The notes beneath the pieces were generated by a model. That model had not been told where the DNA came from. It saw only the letters and a list, made by a program, of their open reading frames with translations, and did not search any database. The position numbers were made by a program, and so were the translations under genes. Below are positions 35,241 through 48,489 of a DNA stretch of 64,000 nt, in pieces. The DNA lies in contig OX235277.1 in the NCBI GenBank assembly GCA_944472155.2, forward strand, positions 11,294,804 through 11,358,803, given 5' to 3'. How positions within the stretch are numbered: position 1 is the first letter of the stretch; each line of letters starts with the position of its first letter. Source of the DNA: Trichobilharzia szidati. Lineage: Eukaryota > Platyhelminthes > Trematoda > Strigeidida > Schistosomatidae.

Positions 35241-38200
35241 ATCAACCTATTTTCAGTGGTAATTCAGAAATTCAGCATATGAGATTAGCAAAATATTTAC
35301 ACTGTCTAAAATGCAAAACCACAGTGTTCTATTGACTCCACAAAATCTTAGCATATTTGAGATAGACTGCTTTGTGAAACTTTTTCAAGGACCTTCGAAT
35401 TCAGAGTGAGTGCAGCTTAAAGACTAAATTGAGAAATGTCCTTGAGGTTACGCCCTTTGCGTATTTCCTGTAGAAGTGAGTGTCACCTTTATGGAACAGA
35501 TACAGAAATATTTAACACAGCTGCAACAACTACCTCACACAATCTATTCGAAAAGAATTCGTTATTCACCAAGACATCACTAAGTAGTCAACTGAATTCC
35601 TAAAACAAAATCTCGGAGTATTTTATTTACGGCAGGCATCTTTGGGATCCGTAGCGTAAAAACGTCCAAATGACAGGCATTTCCTTATTACTGACAGAAG
35701 AATCTGTACAAATAGGTTTGTACATTACATTCTATCACTCCGTTTAAGTATCTTGAATTCATTTCCCCTAGGTTCAGATGAAATCTGCATTGAATAAGCA
35801 ATCAAAATTTGCTTTCAGCAAGTGAAATAAAGAACAGAATTGTGGAATCTTTTCTAGTTACTCACAACAATGTGTTCATAGTATGAGGAATATATAAATT
35901 ACCTATTGTTCTTTGGTATTAACGATATACATTTTGAAATATTGATAACTGTTTCGTGAAAAAACATTTTAAATGTAACTGTTATTTTACTTACTTCAAA
36001 TTGAAGACAACTGTAGATAGAATAAAGACGTTTTGGAATGAAGTGTTGAAAACGAAACACAACATGAAGTGAAATGATGAACTAATTATGATGCTTCTAA
36101 CACTAAGTGAGTAACTCTTTGTCAAAGAATGACGTGAGGTTTTAATAACTGGCTGACAATTTACTTCTCGAAATCGTATGAATGTATTCACATGACCAAC
36201 TAACTTGCTTTACATGGCTTGATACCCTCTTGTACCAAGGTACAATTTCTCATGTATTGAGAATCGGCACGATCAATATACTGTTCACTTTCTACGTGTT
36301 ACATTCTCTTTTGTGATCGTATGTCACGGCACTATAAGGCGATGTTGTTATCTATACTGCACCACATTGGCCACACAATAATTTGTTTCATCATTCTCCG
36401 TGACACTACAGAATTGGCGTTTCCGTTATCAGTATGAAACCGCTCACATAAGGCTGTCGTTATGCAAACACTTGTTTCTTGATTCAAAATTGTCATGAGT
36501 TTATATTCACTCTAATTGTTTTGCAATAGACTATTCATAGTGCTACACTGGGTATGACATACTCGGATCTCCTGAGGGAGTATCATTCCCATGCAGGTTG
36601 CGCATTCCCATTGCTGAAGAATAGAAGTAGGCATGAAATCTACACTCTCAAGAATCATCCGGCTGATTCCGAACACTGAATAAATATTACTCAGCACACA
36701 TACTGCCAGTACAATTTTATCAACAGACGTCAAGACATTATCCAAATTGGAAATTTTGAAAGTAATCAACGCTGAATTAAATTCACTGTCACAGGAGTTG
36801 AATTTTCCACAACATTCATGCATGTAGCTACGAGAGAATGATATTGATCAACTGGGATATATCAGAACTGTGTGTTCCGTGTCTGAACATCAGCCACTTA
36901 TTATAAACATCATCAAGGATGATACAATGAGGTGTTATTTTGGAGGAGAAACATTCACATGATCTGACTGCTGAATAAGTGAGTACTGTTGAAGTGTATC
37001 AATACTTCATAACTTTAAACAAGTGGGTGTTTTGTCAACTGCCATCAATGTATTAGATAAATTACTGATGCATAATTTTTTTCAAAAACGTTCACTCACC
37101 AGCCATTTGACCTAAGTAATTATGGAGGAAATACACTAAAGTAAGAGTGAATTAATCGCTTGATACCTCTGAGCATGTAGAGAATATTAAAGTACATGTT
37201 TGGTGTTGCAATTACCTCATTATTTTGACTTCATCAAACACCCATCATTCAGGTTACCTACAGAATGGTTATCTGAGAAACTTCATTGAGAAATCACAAT
37301 AACCATCAAAGTTCAGTTTAACAAACTTCCCTATCATGAATCCTTATCAACTCATATAATAAGACCCACATCCGGTAGCTAGTGGAATTTGTGGTGTCGA
37401 TAGACTAAACTATACAGAAAAGAACCAAGTAAATTGAAAACTTTCTTATGCACGTGTCAGCGACTAGATCTTAGTTCAAATTAACTACACCGCCTACGTT
37501 TGCAATCAGTAAGCTCAAACATGAGAAGGTAACTATAATGATCTCTGAAAAACAAATTAAAGTATGAATGAAGAATAACCTGAACCCATCCTACTTTGCA
37601 CCAATATTTATTCAAATTTTGTCAGGAAAAGTTCACGTATGAAATCATATGTCAATTGCCGGCAGTTATATCAGCCACATATATGATGTTACATGAGCAA
37701 ATAAAAGTAAAATAACATGTACGCCTATTTTAAGTTGTTGCTTTTCACTTAATATGAATTTTCATCCTACATTTAGCTGATACACCTCACACCTGATTTG
37801 TTGTGACCACATTATCAGTTAGTGATGACAGTCAGAATAGCTTTCACAGAGCATAACCACATTACACTGTCAATATTAATATCAATACTCCCTCAAACGT
37901 ACCATTGACTTCATTCAGTAGAATTGTGAGAAATATGATAACAAATCCAAGTTGTGAAATAGCAAATCCCATCACTTCGAAATACTTCGTTATCTAAGTG
38001 TTTGTGAGAAGAGGTACTGATCAGATTCTCATTGTAATGTATGGTATAATATGTGTGTTTGCACTGCATGTCTATCTCACGATCCTTGTTACAGTGGTAA
38101 ACCATATACCGAACACTCTCAATTGAAGTGAATGATTGTTGTCCTGTGTCACTGTTTACTTTGTGCTTATTATTTGTAGTTCTGATTGATTTCTCAGAGT

Positions 38201-39327
38201 TGTGTAACTAATTGTCACAAATACTTATCAGAAAATCTATAGTTTATACACATTGTTTGCACTATTCACCACTGAGTGAAGAATGAGTAAGATTGAGTTA
38301 TCTCTGATTTAAGAGTTTGAACACACAGAGAACGCATCATACTCAACAGACTGTTATCTTTGGCAACTGTGGAACTTAGATATCTGTCAGAATTCTGATT
38401 TTTTTTTGCTGTTTTCGTATGAACATAACGGTGAGGTATTCACAGCTTAGTTGAAAAAAGATGAATGTTTTAAATATAAAGTTATGCACACATTTCCAGT
38501 GAACAGTGAATCAATTAACGGAACAGTATTATTGTTATTACACATATTATACTTCATTATGTCTCAAGTAACAAAGATGGCTTTATTAGGACGCCGCCAC
38601 ATAACTCTGTTCTCTTCAGTCTTTATTAGCGGACTCCACGATTACCAATGCGCTTTCTCTTCTTTTTTACATGGTCTATCTCCTCCTTGTGAATACGCTC
38701 AACTTGTGGTTGCTTAATCAAGTTTCAGTGGAGGGTCTGATGTGCGATGACCACCAACAGTCTACTCAGCGTGCATTCAATACATCTCCAGTTTGCTTGT
38801 TTTTCAGTTGGATCGTTGGCAAAAATCCTTGCTCAACTTTTCCACTCATCCGATTTCCAGTATGAGGCGATGTTAGTGAACGTTTTCACCAATGAAACGG
38901 TTGGTTTAAATAACACTTCAATTCCAACCACACCAAGAAATTTACATGGGGATTGTCATGCTATTTTCTTATATGACTCTTCTGGCTAGATTTGAAACGA
39001 AATTAATCCATTTTTAAACTGCTGTTACTTCATAATATTCCATTTGTGGGGGAAAGTAGGGTTCGCAGTTGTTTGAAACATTTAACCAAGCCTATTTTTA
39101 ACCATTCTGGTTGAGATGAATGAAGTCGAATTGATTCTTAAAATGTGTCGTTTTCGCAAAGATGCTGGTATCTAACATGGCACTCTGTACTCGTTTTAAG
39201 ACACTATGTAGCATAGCTAAACCACCGTTCTCATTTTTGAACTGCAAAGAGAATTGGTTGCCCTTTATTCCTGAGTATACGTGTGTGTGTGAAGAACTTA
39301 GGAATATAACAATTTTACTGAATCATT
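35241..39327. other. No supported gene
   Basis: A 4.1-kb AT-rich spacer. The 103-codon minus frame at 36512-36823 has a CCG motif and one hydrophobic segment but matches no family order that I can defend. Overlapping plus frames at 38451-38989 are also unrecognised. No tRNA boxes or retroelement motifs are visible. Confidence 0.4.
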
Positions 39328-40478
39328 GAACCTCGCCTAGATTACTAGGTCACTAGTTTTTTAGCCAGTCCGAAGCCCGGATAAAGAGGGAGGGTTGGAG
39401 CGTGGTGCTAGAAACTCCACCCCCAAAACTTAACCAAATTGCTACAAAAACTTCAACGCACAAATATATTAAAAATCCTAAAAATACAAACAATGACCTT
39501 ATTTTTCGCTGGAATCGGGGAAGTGAAATGACGCAGACTGGTGAAAGCCTTCGGGATACCCAGTCAGCCAATGTGCCTTCTTTCGATGAAAGCAAAAATA
39601 TGGATGGGGACGTGGAATGTTCGTAAAATGTACGAGACTGGAAAGTCTGCTCAGGTAGCCGCAGAAATGAGGAGATATAAAACAGAAGTGTTGGGAATCT
39701 GCGAGAGCAGATGGAACAGGTGTGGAAGGTGCCAACTACCAACTGCAGAGATAATAATCTACTCCGGTCACCCAGAGGAAGATCGCGAGCACACCGAGGG
39801 AGTAGCCATCATGATGTCAACAACAGCGGCTAAAGCTCTCATGCAGTGGGAACCAATCTCCTACAGGATAATGACAGCCAGGTTCACCTCAAAAGGAAAG
39901 AAGGTTACAATCATTCAATGCTACGCGCCTACAAACGTCTCAGAACAAGAGAAGAAGGAGGATTTCTACAGTCAACTACAAACAGTAATGGACAACGTCT
40001 TAGAGAACAATATCAAAATCCTGATGAGTGATATGAATGCGAAGCTGGGAGGAGACAATGCAAGAAGAGAACTCACCATGAGTCTCGGTGAAATGAACGA
40101 CAATGGTGAACTCTTCTTCTGCACCTTCAATGATTTGGTGATTGGTGGCAGTGTGTTCGAACACATGGATATACACAAGGCAACATGGATTTCCCCAGAT
40201 TGACAGACCAAAAACCAGATAGACTTCATTTCAATCTCAAGGAAGTGGAGACGGAGCCTACTGGACACAAGATCGAGGAGAGGAGCAGATGTGGGTTCAG
40301 ACCACTATCTGGTACAAGGGACTTTCAAGGTGAAGCTAAAAGCCTCGAGGATAGCTGGGGATAGGCCACAAGGCAAGTTCAACACGCAAAAACTGAAGGA
40401 CACAACCAAAAATTGCATTTTCACTGCAAATGAAGCCCTATGTTCCACTAGGAATCCAAGGGAACAATAATAATAATA
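39328..40478 (+). mobile_element. Internally deleted RTE retrotransposon (non-autonomous)
   Basis: The first kilobase matches the 5' untranslated region and endonuclease start of the element at 55771-59038: the CCTCGCCTAGATTACTAGG start, WNVRKMYETGK, LGICESRW and MNAKLG. At about 40427 it jumps to the last 50 bp, GAAGCCCTATGTTCCACTAGG followed by (AAT)n. The middle 2.1 kb, with all of the reverse transcriptase, is absent. The endonuclease frame (39541-40203) ends at a TGA where the other copy continues. Perfect 11-bp direct repeats ACTGAATCATT flank it (39317-39327, 40479-40489). It was either mobilised in this short form by enzymes in trans or shortened after insertion. Confidence 0.9.
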
Positions 40479-40649
40479 ACTGAATCATTCTGTGTTCAAT
40501 TAAATAAACAACTCTATTGTGTCAACCTCACGACTCATATTATTACAAATGTGTAAATATACAACTATTCAAATATGCATATATGAGTCCACTTAACACC
40601 TAAAAACGGCATCATTTGCACCTGTGCTTAAAAGGTGTTATACAGCTTA

Positions 40650-41850
40650 ATGTAAGTCTGTTATAATCCCTAAATGTCCCTTGATATATCAAAAAAATGA
40701 ATAACGAAAAGTTTCATTGATAGCTGATACTTGTAGGAAATGATAAAAGCACATTTCAACTTCCTAAAGCAGACCAATGCTGTAAACGTTTGTAAATCTT
40801 TCATCCTTGGCGTTCTCTTCATTTAAAATTTAAGTGGAGAAAGGCTTTACTTTGTATCATCATGTTTAAGTCATATAAGAAAGTGAATCTTGAAAGAACG
40901 AGGTGTAGATGCCTAGATGAATGTCAACTCAGGTGAGATAAAAGTGATTAGAAATGACGATTTCAACTACACTGCACGAAAATATTCACGGAAAAGCCTA
41001 TTATGCAAATCTGGAACAGATGAGCTTGCCTTCGTAGAATATGGAGAGGTGATAAATCTGGCGGAATTCTGTCACAATTTGGGAAGAGTCAGTGGAGGAT
41101 TTATTCAATAAACGTAGGGAGTATTTTTATTTCGTTTTAGTATGCTTCATATTTCACAGGTTAGGCAATAGAGGTATTAGATGCTTTTGCTTGTGAAAAC
41201 TGCTGTCTATACCGTTATGTACGTGATGATTCTAGAACTTACTTCTGTAGTACAAACGAATATGCTATGCGCCATATATACCGAGAACGATTTCGGAATC
41301 TATGACGAATGCAACTCCTCCTCCGTTCCGTCTTATTCTGGAGTTCATCACCTATTGAATTTATTTCTGAATGAAATTGGTTTTGTGTGTATTAACTGTA
41401 GACAACATTCATAATTCTGTCAGACAAAAGAAGGTCATCTGATACACATCAGTCATGCTTTATACCTACGGGTTGAATAACTTCTCCATGAATATCCACT
41501 GTTGAAAGAGGAAGACTCAGAAAGGCGATACACTCCATAACTATGAGTGGCCAGAAATACTAGTACTCACCAGAATGCTGAAGAATATATATATCAATTT
41601 GAAAAGAACTGTTATTTATTCCTATCTACCTTAATAGTTGGTCTCACAAACCAGTCTGTAATCTTACATATATATATATATATATATACAATAATATGAC
41701 CTGGTTACTTTCGAAATAAGGCGTAATCCGGCTCTCTCTTGAGGTTTCGAAATAACTCTTGAATGAGATTAATTTTAATCCTCTCTTATGATAGGACTTC
41801 CAGTAATCCTAAATGAAACACTTCGTTCTTGATATCCCCTTAAAAAAGCA
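40650..41850. repeat. Duplicated spacer block left of unit D (matches 25070-26300)
   Basis: This is the second copy of the block left of unit C, in the same orientation and order. It contains an (AT)n microsatellite at 41669-41689 that the other copy lacks. The 64-codon frame at 40917-41111 is open only here. Confidence 0.6.
41669..41689. repeat. (AT)n microsatellite
   Basis: About ten AT dinucleotides in a row; a shorter run lies at 41950-41964. Confidence 0.9.
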
Positions 41851-42237
41851 GAAACATAAAAATAAAAACCAGATGCAAAGTGATATCTTAATTGTTCTAA
41901 TTCGTCACAAAAAACGCTTCAACTTTATTCCTTCAAAACTGAAGTGTGCAATATATATATATATCAGTTAGAGGAAATCTAGAATTATTTATCACTTGCA
42001 ACATAGAATGCCTAGCAGTTTTCATCTTATATCATGAATGAAGTCCAAAGACAAGTTATCGCATAAAACGACAAGTGTCTTCATTGCTGTTTGGCAACTC
42101 CAGATCCATACATCGGCATAAGGAAGCTCATAACTACTTTGGTCGTTTGTTTTGGAGACAGCTGTCGTGAAGATGACATCTCTAATAGAATCATCGAGGG
42201 TATAAGGCTGGCTTCTTTAAAAACCTGAAATGTATTA

Positions 42238-42420
42238 TACATATTTATTATACCTTGACTCCTCACAGTACTGTGGTACATCTATGGCATTTTCAGCATG
42301 TGATATCAGTATCCCAAATTTAGCAGGCTAAAAATTGATATCAGGTGTGCGTCAGCAGGAGATTGAATCCCGGAGCATGTGCACGGTCAGAGAGCGTTCT
42401 AACCGCTGTGCCTTCGACGC
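42238..42420 (-). mobile_element. tRNA-derived SINE
   Basis: The minus strand shows an A box AGGCACAGCGG (42403-42413) and a B-box-like GGGATTCAATC (42361-42371). The body ending in GTACCACAG-type sequence is related to the SINE at 62355-62540. The polymerase III promoter layout is clear, though the B box is degenerate. Confidence 0.65.
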
Positions 42421-42659
42421 AAAAAACCACACCCACGTTGTGACCCAAACCCGCAATCTTCTCCTTAGGAAGCACCTTCAGACCAGATAACTACTAATCA
42501 CATGTGCTGAGAACAGCCAATTCATATTCACATGTGTTGTCACTATCACGTGTGATACTTGTGAAATGGTCTGTTGAAATAGAATGTCGATACTCATGTT
42601 CTGTTTTAAAAAAAGTATGTTAATGACAATTTTTCATTTGTGAGTATAAGTGTGACCTA

Positions 42660-42900
42660 AATAATGTTCTACAAGTTTGAGATGGTCACCATCAATCTGT
42701 CAAGGACACTTCTCAAGGAGGAATTAAACGAGATATCGTCTTCCTGGAAGTTCGACTAACGAAGGAAGCTGATGTGACATTGGACAGAACAGCAATACAG
42801 AAAGACTACGAGCATCAGTCAACTGACAAAGCTTCACATTTAGGTACCCATAAATCGCAAAAACAAAGTGTAATTAACCGTACTGCCACTTGGATCTGAA
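42660..42900 (+). pseudogene. Penelope-like reverse-transcriptase remnant
   Basis: Plus-strand codons read IVFLEVRLTKEADVTLDRTA, then a KSQKQSVINRTAT stretch. This fits the thumb-side FLDV.LTR..DG.L.R segment after the catalytic box of Penelope-type enzymes. The catalytic box and GIY-YIG domain are not found nearby. Confidence 0.5.
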
Positions 42901-43729
42901 GACTATCTCAAGCAAGTCACTAAGTGATGAAAATGACTACCGCTTAAGCCTCATAGATAAACAAATGAACCCAAAACTTAGGTGATCAAATCTCATCTTT
43001 GTGTTCAAACAGCTGTTATACATGAAAGTAGACATCAAGTCGAAACTGTGAAAATGAAGTGCAAATTCTATGAAAAGAGGCTTCATTATCTATCCAGTAA
43101 GACAAGTATTCTCTTGTTGCCTAATATTGTCCAATAATCCAAAGGATAGACTATCACTTTCGACTACATATGTGTGAATCTGGCTATACGATTTCCCCTG
43201 TGAAACGAGATATGTGCGTGGTTCATTGCATATTTCATCTAGAAGAGTTAGGACAGCTTTGGAGAAAAGCATTCACTATGTTTAATTTACTTCCATGCAA
43301 CACCGAAAAGTAGCATACTTAAAGGACAGTTTATATTATGTGCTTATGTATCTGAGCCTCATTAGGATGTCAGACTGGTCTATCAGGCATTAAAGAGTAA
43401 CACAATGAGGGGATTTAGCTGATCGTCTAAAACTCTCAGCTCTCAGTTATTGAGTACTAGCTTCGTGTCTCACTCAACCATTACCAGCCTGAACAACTGT
43501 ATGTATCATAGCCATTATTATTCTTGTATGAATAGGATATATTCCACTCGACTGAGTTCAAGCTACAACAGTATTCCATCCAGTTAGTACAATATCAATA
43601 AATAAAATTCTACATAGATTAAGTTCATTATGACAACAGCATATTGGCATGTCGGTAACAAAGGCAAAGTTGAACAGTGTTTGAAGGTGTTAGAAAAGTA
43701 GGTGCTACCATATTTACTGGCGTAAGCGA

Positions 43730-44815
43730 GAGAAAGAAACAAAGCAGCACATAACGGAAAAAAAGAGAGAAAAGGAAAAGAAAGAAAGAAAATGTTGTAT
43801 CTATAAATGATATGAGTTGGAAAGACGAGATCCAGTTGTTCTACTGACTATTTAATAAGTTATAGATATCATACCTTATGCTTTTTTTATCGCGCAGAAC
43901 ACGAGCTAAGTAGGGTATGGTTGAGTTTTTGTACTTGCTGGTGCGAGCATATAGTTTTCTATATAGGCTTATGGTTTTACCTGATGAGATGCAAGGGTAG
44001 AGTTGTGAGTGAAGAGGGTGGTGTGAGTTAGATAAGATGGATTTGGCCCATTTTTCACATGAGTCCATGTGCCTGCCTGTCAACCCAAATAATAACAAGC
44101 TGGTTAAGTGGCACGTTGCTTACTCTGCTGACGACACTTCACATCCTGCGTAAAATGTTATAGTCTTTCTTCAGTAGCCCAGGAAAAACTAAGGGGGAAC
44201 AATAGAGAATAATAGGCAGGATGCGAGAATTAACGAATTGTAGGAGTAAGGGTTGGGTAATACTAGAATGTTTTAACTTCTTAATGTAGAGGGTAAGACG
44301 GAATATTTTCTTAGAAATTGCTAAGATATGATACGACCAGGAGAGATCAGCAGATAGAATGACGCCTAGGTATTTAATTTCCGATTTAGTTTCTATTTCA
44401 GTGCCGTCTATGTTGCATACCTCGTGAGAGTGAACCAGTTTGTTTAGGTCGGATTTATGCCTAAAGGTGAAATTGACTGTTTGGCATTTGGAAGGGCTTA
44501 GGGTAAGACCATTTTCCTTGGACCACTGGCTGATTTCTGACAGAAAGCCATTAGGTTAAGAGCAGACGCTTTTACATTTGACAGGCAAAGATACAATCAG
44601 GTCGTCAGCATATTTGACAAAATTAATGTCATTTGAAGATGGTAAGTCATATAGAAAGAAAGAAAAAAGAAGTGGGGAGAGTACAGCGCCTTGAGGGAAT
44701 CCGGCTTCAGTGAGTACAGCAGAGAATGATTAACCTTTGTATACGGTGTACTGCATTTTGCTAGAGAAGTAGGAATGCAGCCAATTAGTGACCCAGGACT
44801 CGGTTTTTGTCAAAT
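43730..44815 (-). mobile_element. 5'-truncated CR1/Jockey-like non-LTR retrotransposon
   Basis: Minus-strand translation, with several stops and shifts, gives SWVTNWLHSYFSSK, then AGFPQGAVLSPLLF (motif B). VKYADDLIVSL follows (catalytic YADD, codons at 44601-44612). WSKENGLTLSPSKCQ and YLGVILSADLSWSYHI come next. An 85-codon frame at 43841-44098 is the C-terminus (HPLHSQL.PCISSGKTISLYRKLY...). The FPQG...YADD...YLG order is diagnostic of the reverse transcriptase. A purine-rich strip at 43730-43795 (pyrimidine-rich on the coding strand) probably marks the 3' untranslated end. The 5' end is lost directly next to unit D. Confidence 0.8.
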
Positions 44816-45604
44816 GAATAAATCAGCAGAATAAACATTCAACCTGATGGATGCAGTTAGAAACCACTATATTGTCATCCATCGGTAGGCATCAATTATT
44901 ACTCGAATTCCTGTATCGTTGACTTCCACATCTATTGTCCTAATTTCCAGGTACAGACATATATGAGCGTATTCCTGTAATTCCTAAAGCTGAGGTTAAG
45001 TTTTGCGTGGTAGTCCACAAATTACAATGCACATCTCTCATTGCACAGGCCAATTCACACTCAAAATGCTCATATTCGTGATGCATGTAGACTGAATGTG
45101 GTTGTTTCATGCATCAAATATCCATCTGTATTACCCGAGATTCCCTTCCTACGTTACGCAATCATTTCGATAGACGGAATGTAGGCAAGAATACACTTTA
45201 GTAATCACTCACTATATATTTATGAATTCTAGAATTGCCTTCGTTTATCTTCGATAGCATTTATCATCACAAGAATCGACCACTGGTCGCTGAATACGGA
45301 TTGTATGCACACCACAGGAAATAATCGATGCCACTTATATTAAGCCAGTGAAAGAATGTATTCAACCGCGAACATGTTAATCATACGCTGTGTAGATTGA
45401 CAGTGTAACTTCCAGTGAAATCAACTACATCAGTTCGTTCATTATTCACCGAGACCAGTTGATCTGCAAAATTTCTGTTAACATATTTACAACTGGCTAG
45501 TTGAATTCGGAGATCACGTTCGATTGGCAATTACCCAGAATTCTTGAGATGTCGAATGAATGTGTGAATTTATCATCAGAAAACAAGGAATTTGTCAAAA
45601 GTGA

Positions 45605-45610
45605 TTTATT
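45605..45610 (-). promoter_or_regulatory. Polyadenylation signal AATAAA, gene copy D
   Basis: AATAAA on the minus strand, 57 nt beyond the stop codon, as in copy A. Confidence 0.6.
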
Positions 45611-45666
45611 TCTCATTATCCCGACACCCACAAACAAATTTCACATTTCAGTTTTCATTTCACACA

Positions 45667-48056
45667 TCATTTCTGACATTGATTATATCGACACGTATTT
45701 TCACAGCATTCTTCATCTGCTTCACAGAATTCACCTCGTGGTTTACAACAAAAAAGAAGACCAGTTGATTTCCAACGTCGACATTCTATGAATGGACAAC
45801 ACTTCCTATAATGAGGATTGTCACCACCGATTTTCAAACACCCACAATCTTCCCCTTTCCAAGAAAAGATATAAAAAGATATTGGTATTACATGAAAAAG
45901 GTTGACAGAGTTTGCTTTGAAAATGATCATTAAATTGTCAAGAATGAGTTAATCGGAAAATTATTATGAGATAGAACATTCACATTACTACCTGAACAAC
46001 AATTTTCGTCTGGATTTGTATTCGACATCAGTTTGAGTCCATTGAATTGTAGTCAGAGATCAGGTTCAGTTCATAGTTGGCAGAAATCTGACATCCATTT
46101 ACGCACCATAATGTTATCAACTAGCATACATTGAAATGACAAAGATGCAGAGGAGTTTATTCAAGGCAACCGAGACATATCCTGCAAACCTTGTCAAACA
46201 TCCTATAAACATCTGAATATCTACTGATCACTATTATTCATAGTATTGCTTATGATTATCTCCATAGTGTTCAATGACCAATTTGTCAAGCGTTGAAACT
46301 GACTTTAATTTATTAGTACGCAAATTTATTGAATTTCGTTCTATGTTTCCTTTCATGCAATGGAATAATGCAGACAAATGCACATCAGTGAGCACACATT
46401 TCAACAGATCTATCCTTCTGAATTGACTATCAATCATGCGTACAACGATGAAACAGTGTGATTGACACACGAAGAGTGTTCACTCAGATGACAGATGTGT
46501 AGAAAATACATCTCGAAGCTAGATAAATATGAAAGTAAAAGAGCACCAACGATAGCTGAATGTGGTTCAACAGATCTCTGCAAACCTTAAGAAGCTAGAA
46601 AACAGATCAGCGGCCGCACTGCATTCGATAGAAACGGGACACGAAATCGAGTTTGACAGGACTAAGGTTCCGCGAAAATGTTTTGAGTCGTATAAAGAAA
46701 GACAGACAGCAGAAGCCCTACATACATGAGTGAATCTCAACATTTTGAACAGGCGTGCAGGTGTGATGTTAGCTGATGCATGGTAAATCCTGATTAATAA
46801 ATTGAAATGGATATCTGTCACTAATTATTCATACTTGGTATAAATTACTGATTGTCTACGTCTTCTGATGGAGAGGCTCACAAATGTTTTACAACTGTTT
46901 TACAAAAACAATCATGAACACAATACTGTTTTCTGCACATGCACATATATTTTCACATTCAGTTATCTACGACCATCAACTTTCAGTCGAACGTAATCTG
47001 ATGAAAAGTACACTCTGTTCAAAGTGTATAACTGAAGTTGACCAACATTTGAAAGTCTGAGGACTAATTTCAATCACCGATCATACAATTTTGTTTATTA
47101 TACATGTTGATGCCTGTTTCATGACTCGTATGTTAAGACAAAGTTTTCAAAGACATGAGATATCCTTTTTTATACATGAACCTCTCTTGTGTTAATTTCA
47201 ATTGATTTCCCTGAAGAAGTTCGGACCAGTTACGTGATCGAAACTTTGAAGTCGGTCATTTCAACTTCAATGAGATTTAACTCATATAATTTTTCAGAGA
47301 ATATTTGACTTGTTCGTGTCTTGACAATCGATCTATAGTGTGTATTCCATTCAATTGAGAACTAATCCAGCGAACACAAATGAATAATAATGAGCCATGA
47401 TATTCTGAACGTATCTTTACTTACACTGTCATCAATTGAGAAGCTGTTCAGTTATCAACTAGGCTACATGCCAGACAAGATGCAGAGCACGACGATGTAC
47501 ATCAAGCAATAAACAGTGTGAATTGTGTGTACAGTTACACATAAGGAAAAGACCAGTTACGACATAGTGTTGATATTAAGCAATGCAGAAACCACAACTA
47601 TCTCACAGCTATGATATAGATCGGAGACAAGGTTCTCCTCGAAAACATTCACAATGCTTTCCCATTCTTAAGAATATCAATATGTCACACATATCCATGT
47701 TATAAAATTCATCTAATGTAAACGTGGCACTCCGAAATTGACGAAGCATCTCATGCTCACAAACACAATTATCATGCAAGTTATCAACAGAGTGAAGTTG
47801 AAGTCTACACCCGTGAACGCTTCTACATCAACGACACTACCACACAAAGTGGATCAACCGACATTCAGAATAGCTGAACAGTAAATTAGGCATCTACCAA
47901 ATTTCAAATAATACCCAGCCGACCTAATAAACACAAATCTAATACAATCACAGTATAATGCACATCACAAGAAAACATACCTGAAGCCCGTACAACCTGG
48001 TCGCCCATCATCACAACTGACAATACCAATATCGTGAGCAACGTAGAAGTGTGCAT
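45667..48056 (-). CDS. Secreted cysteine-rich (knottin-like) peptide, copy D, two exons
   Basis: Exon 1 (47981-48056) encodes the 25-residue signal peptide, here ending QVVRAS, with a GTATGT donor. Exon 2 (45667-45854) has a pyrimidine-rich acceptor and a phase-1 join. It encodes about 62 residues with all twelve cysteines. Only two mature residues differ from copy A: V to L near position 7 and N to E at position 45. The neighbouring intron DNA differs clearly more from copy A, which points to selection on this version of the peptide or to gene conversion. The intron is 2.13 kb, the shortest of the four. No defect is visible. Confidence 0.8.
46560..46800 (+). pseudogene. Penelope-like GIY-YIG fragment in intron of copy D
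   Basis: This is the best preserved of the four intronic pieces. One plus frame reads ISANLKKLENRSAAALHSIE, then GHEIEFDRTKVPRKCF and KERQTAEALHT. The GH...FD.TKVL...EALH pattern is typical of the GIY-YIG C-terminal half. The minus frame 46567-46821 is its shadow. Confidence 0.55.
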
Positions 48057-48094
48057 AGTCGGATTATTATTGCCACAGTGTAAAGGGGAAAGCC

Positions 48095-48102
48095 ATTATA
48101 TA
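48095..48102 (-). promoter_or_regulatory. TATA box, gene copy D
   Basis: TATATAAT on the minus strand, 39 nt upstream of the start codon. Confidence 0.6.
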
Positions 48103-48489
48103 TTTCCCACTGTATCCAAATGGTGGACATATCTATGCCATTGTGATCACACTGGAACATAAGTGAACATTTCGTTATGCACAGGGATTAGTGGAAACGT
48201 AGTCAGTGTAGTGAGATCAATGAGAAGAACACGAGTATTCGTCACGTAATTTATTGTAATTGAATGTAACATTGAGGTTATACATGGTGTCTGTGAGTAG
48301 TTGTATTGTGTGCATTGTGGAATAGATCAAGTCAATTATTATAATTCTATTACAATAGTTGTTTGCTGGAAATAATAACAAAAATATATAGAACTCGTTG
48401 TTACACGTAAACGAATAATGTAACAGAATTATGATTAGTTTGATTTCCATGTTACATGTGGAACATTGATCGAAAATGAAGAGGAGAGA

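Noticed and set aside
36512..36823. 103-codon minus frame with a CCG motif, considered as a tetraspanin fragment
   Set aside because: Only one hydrophobic segment follows, the later cysteines are in the wrong order, and no neighbouring exon supports it.
7288..46821. Minus-strand frames of 68-87 codons seen in all four introns
   Set aside because: They are antisense shadows of the Penelope-like GIY-YIG fragment on the plus strand. Conservation follows from shared descent, and the copies have different ends.
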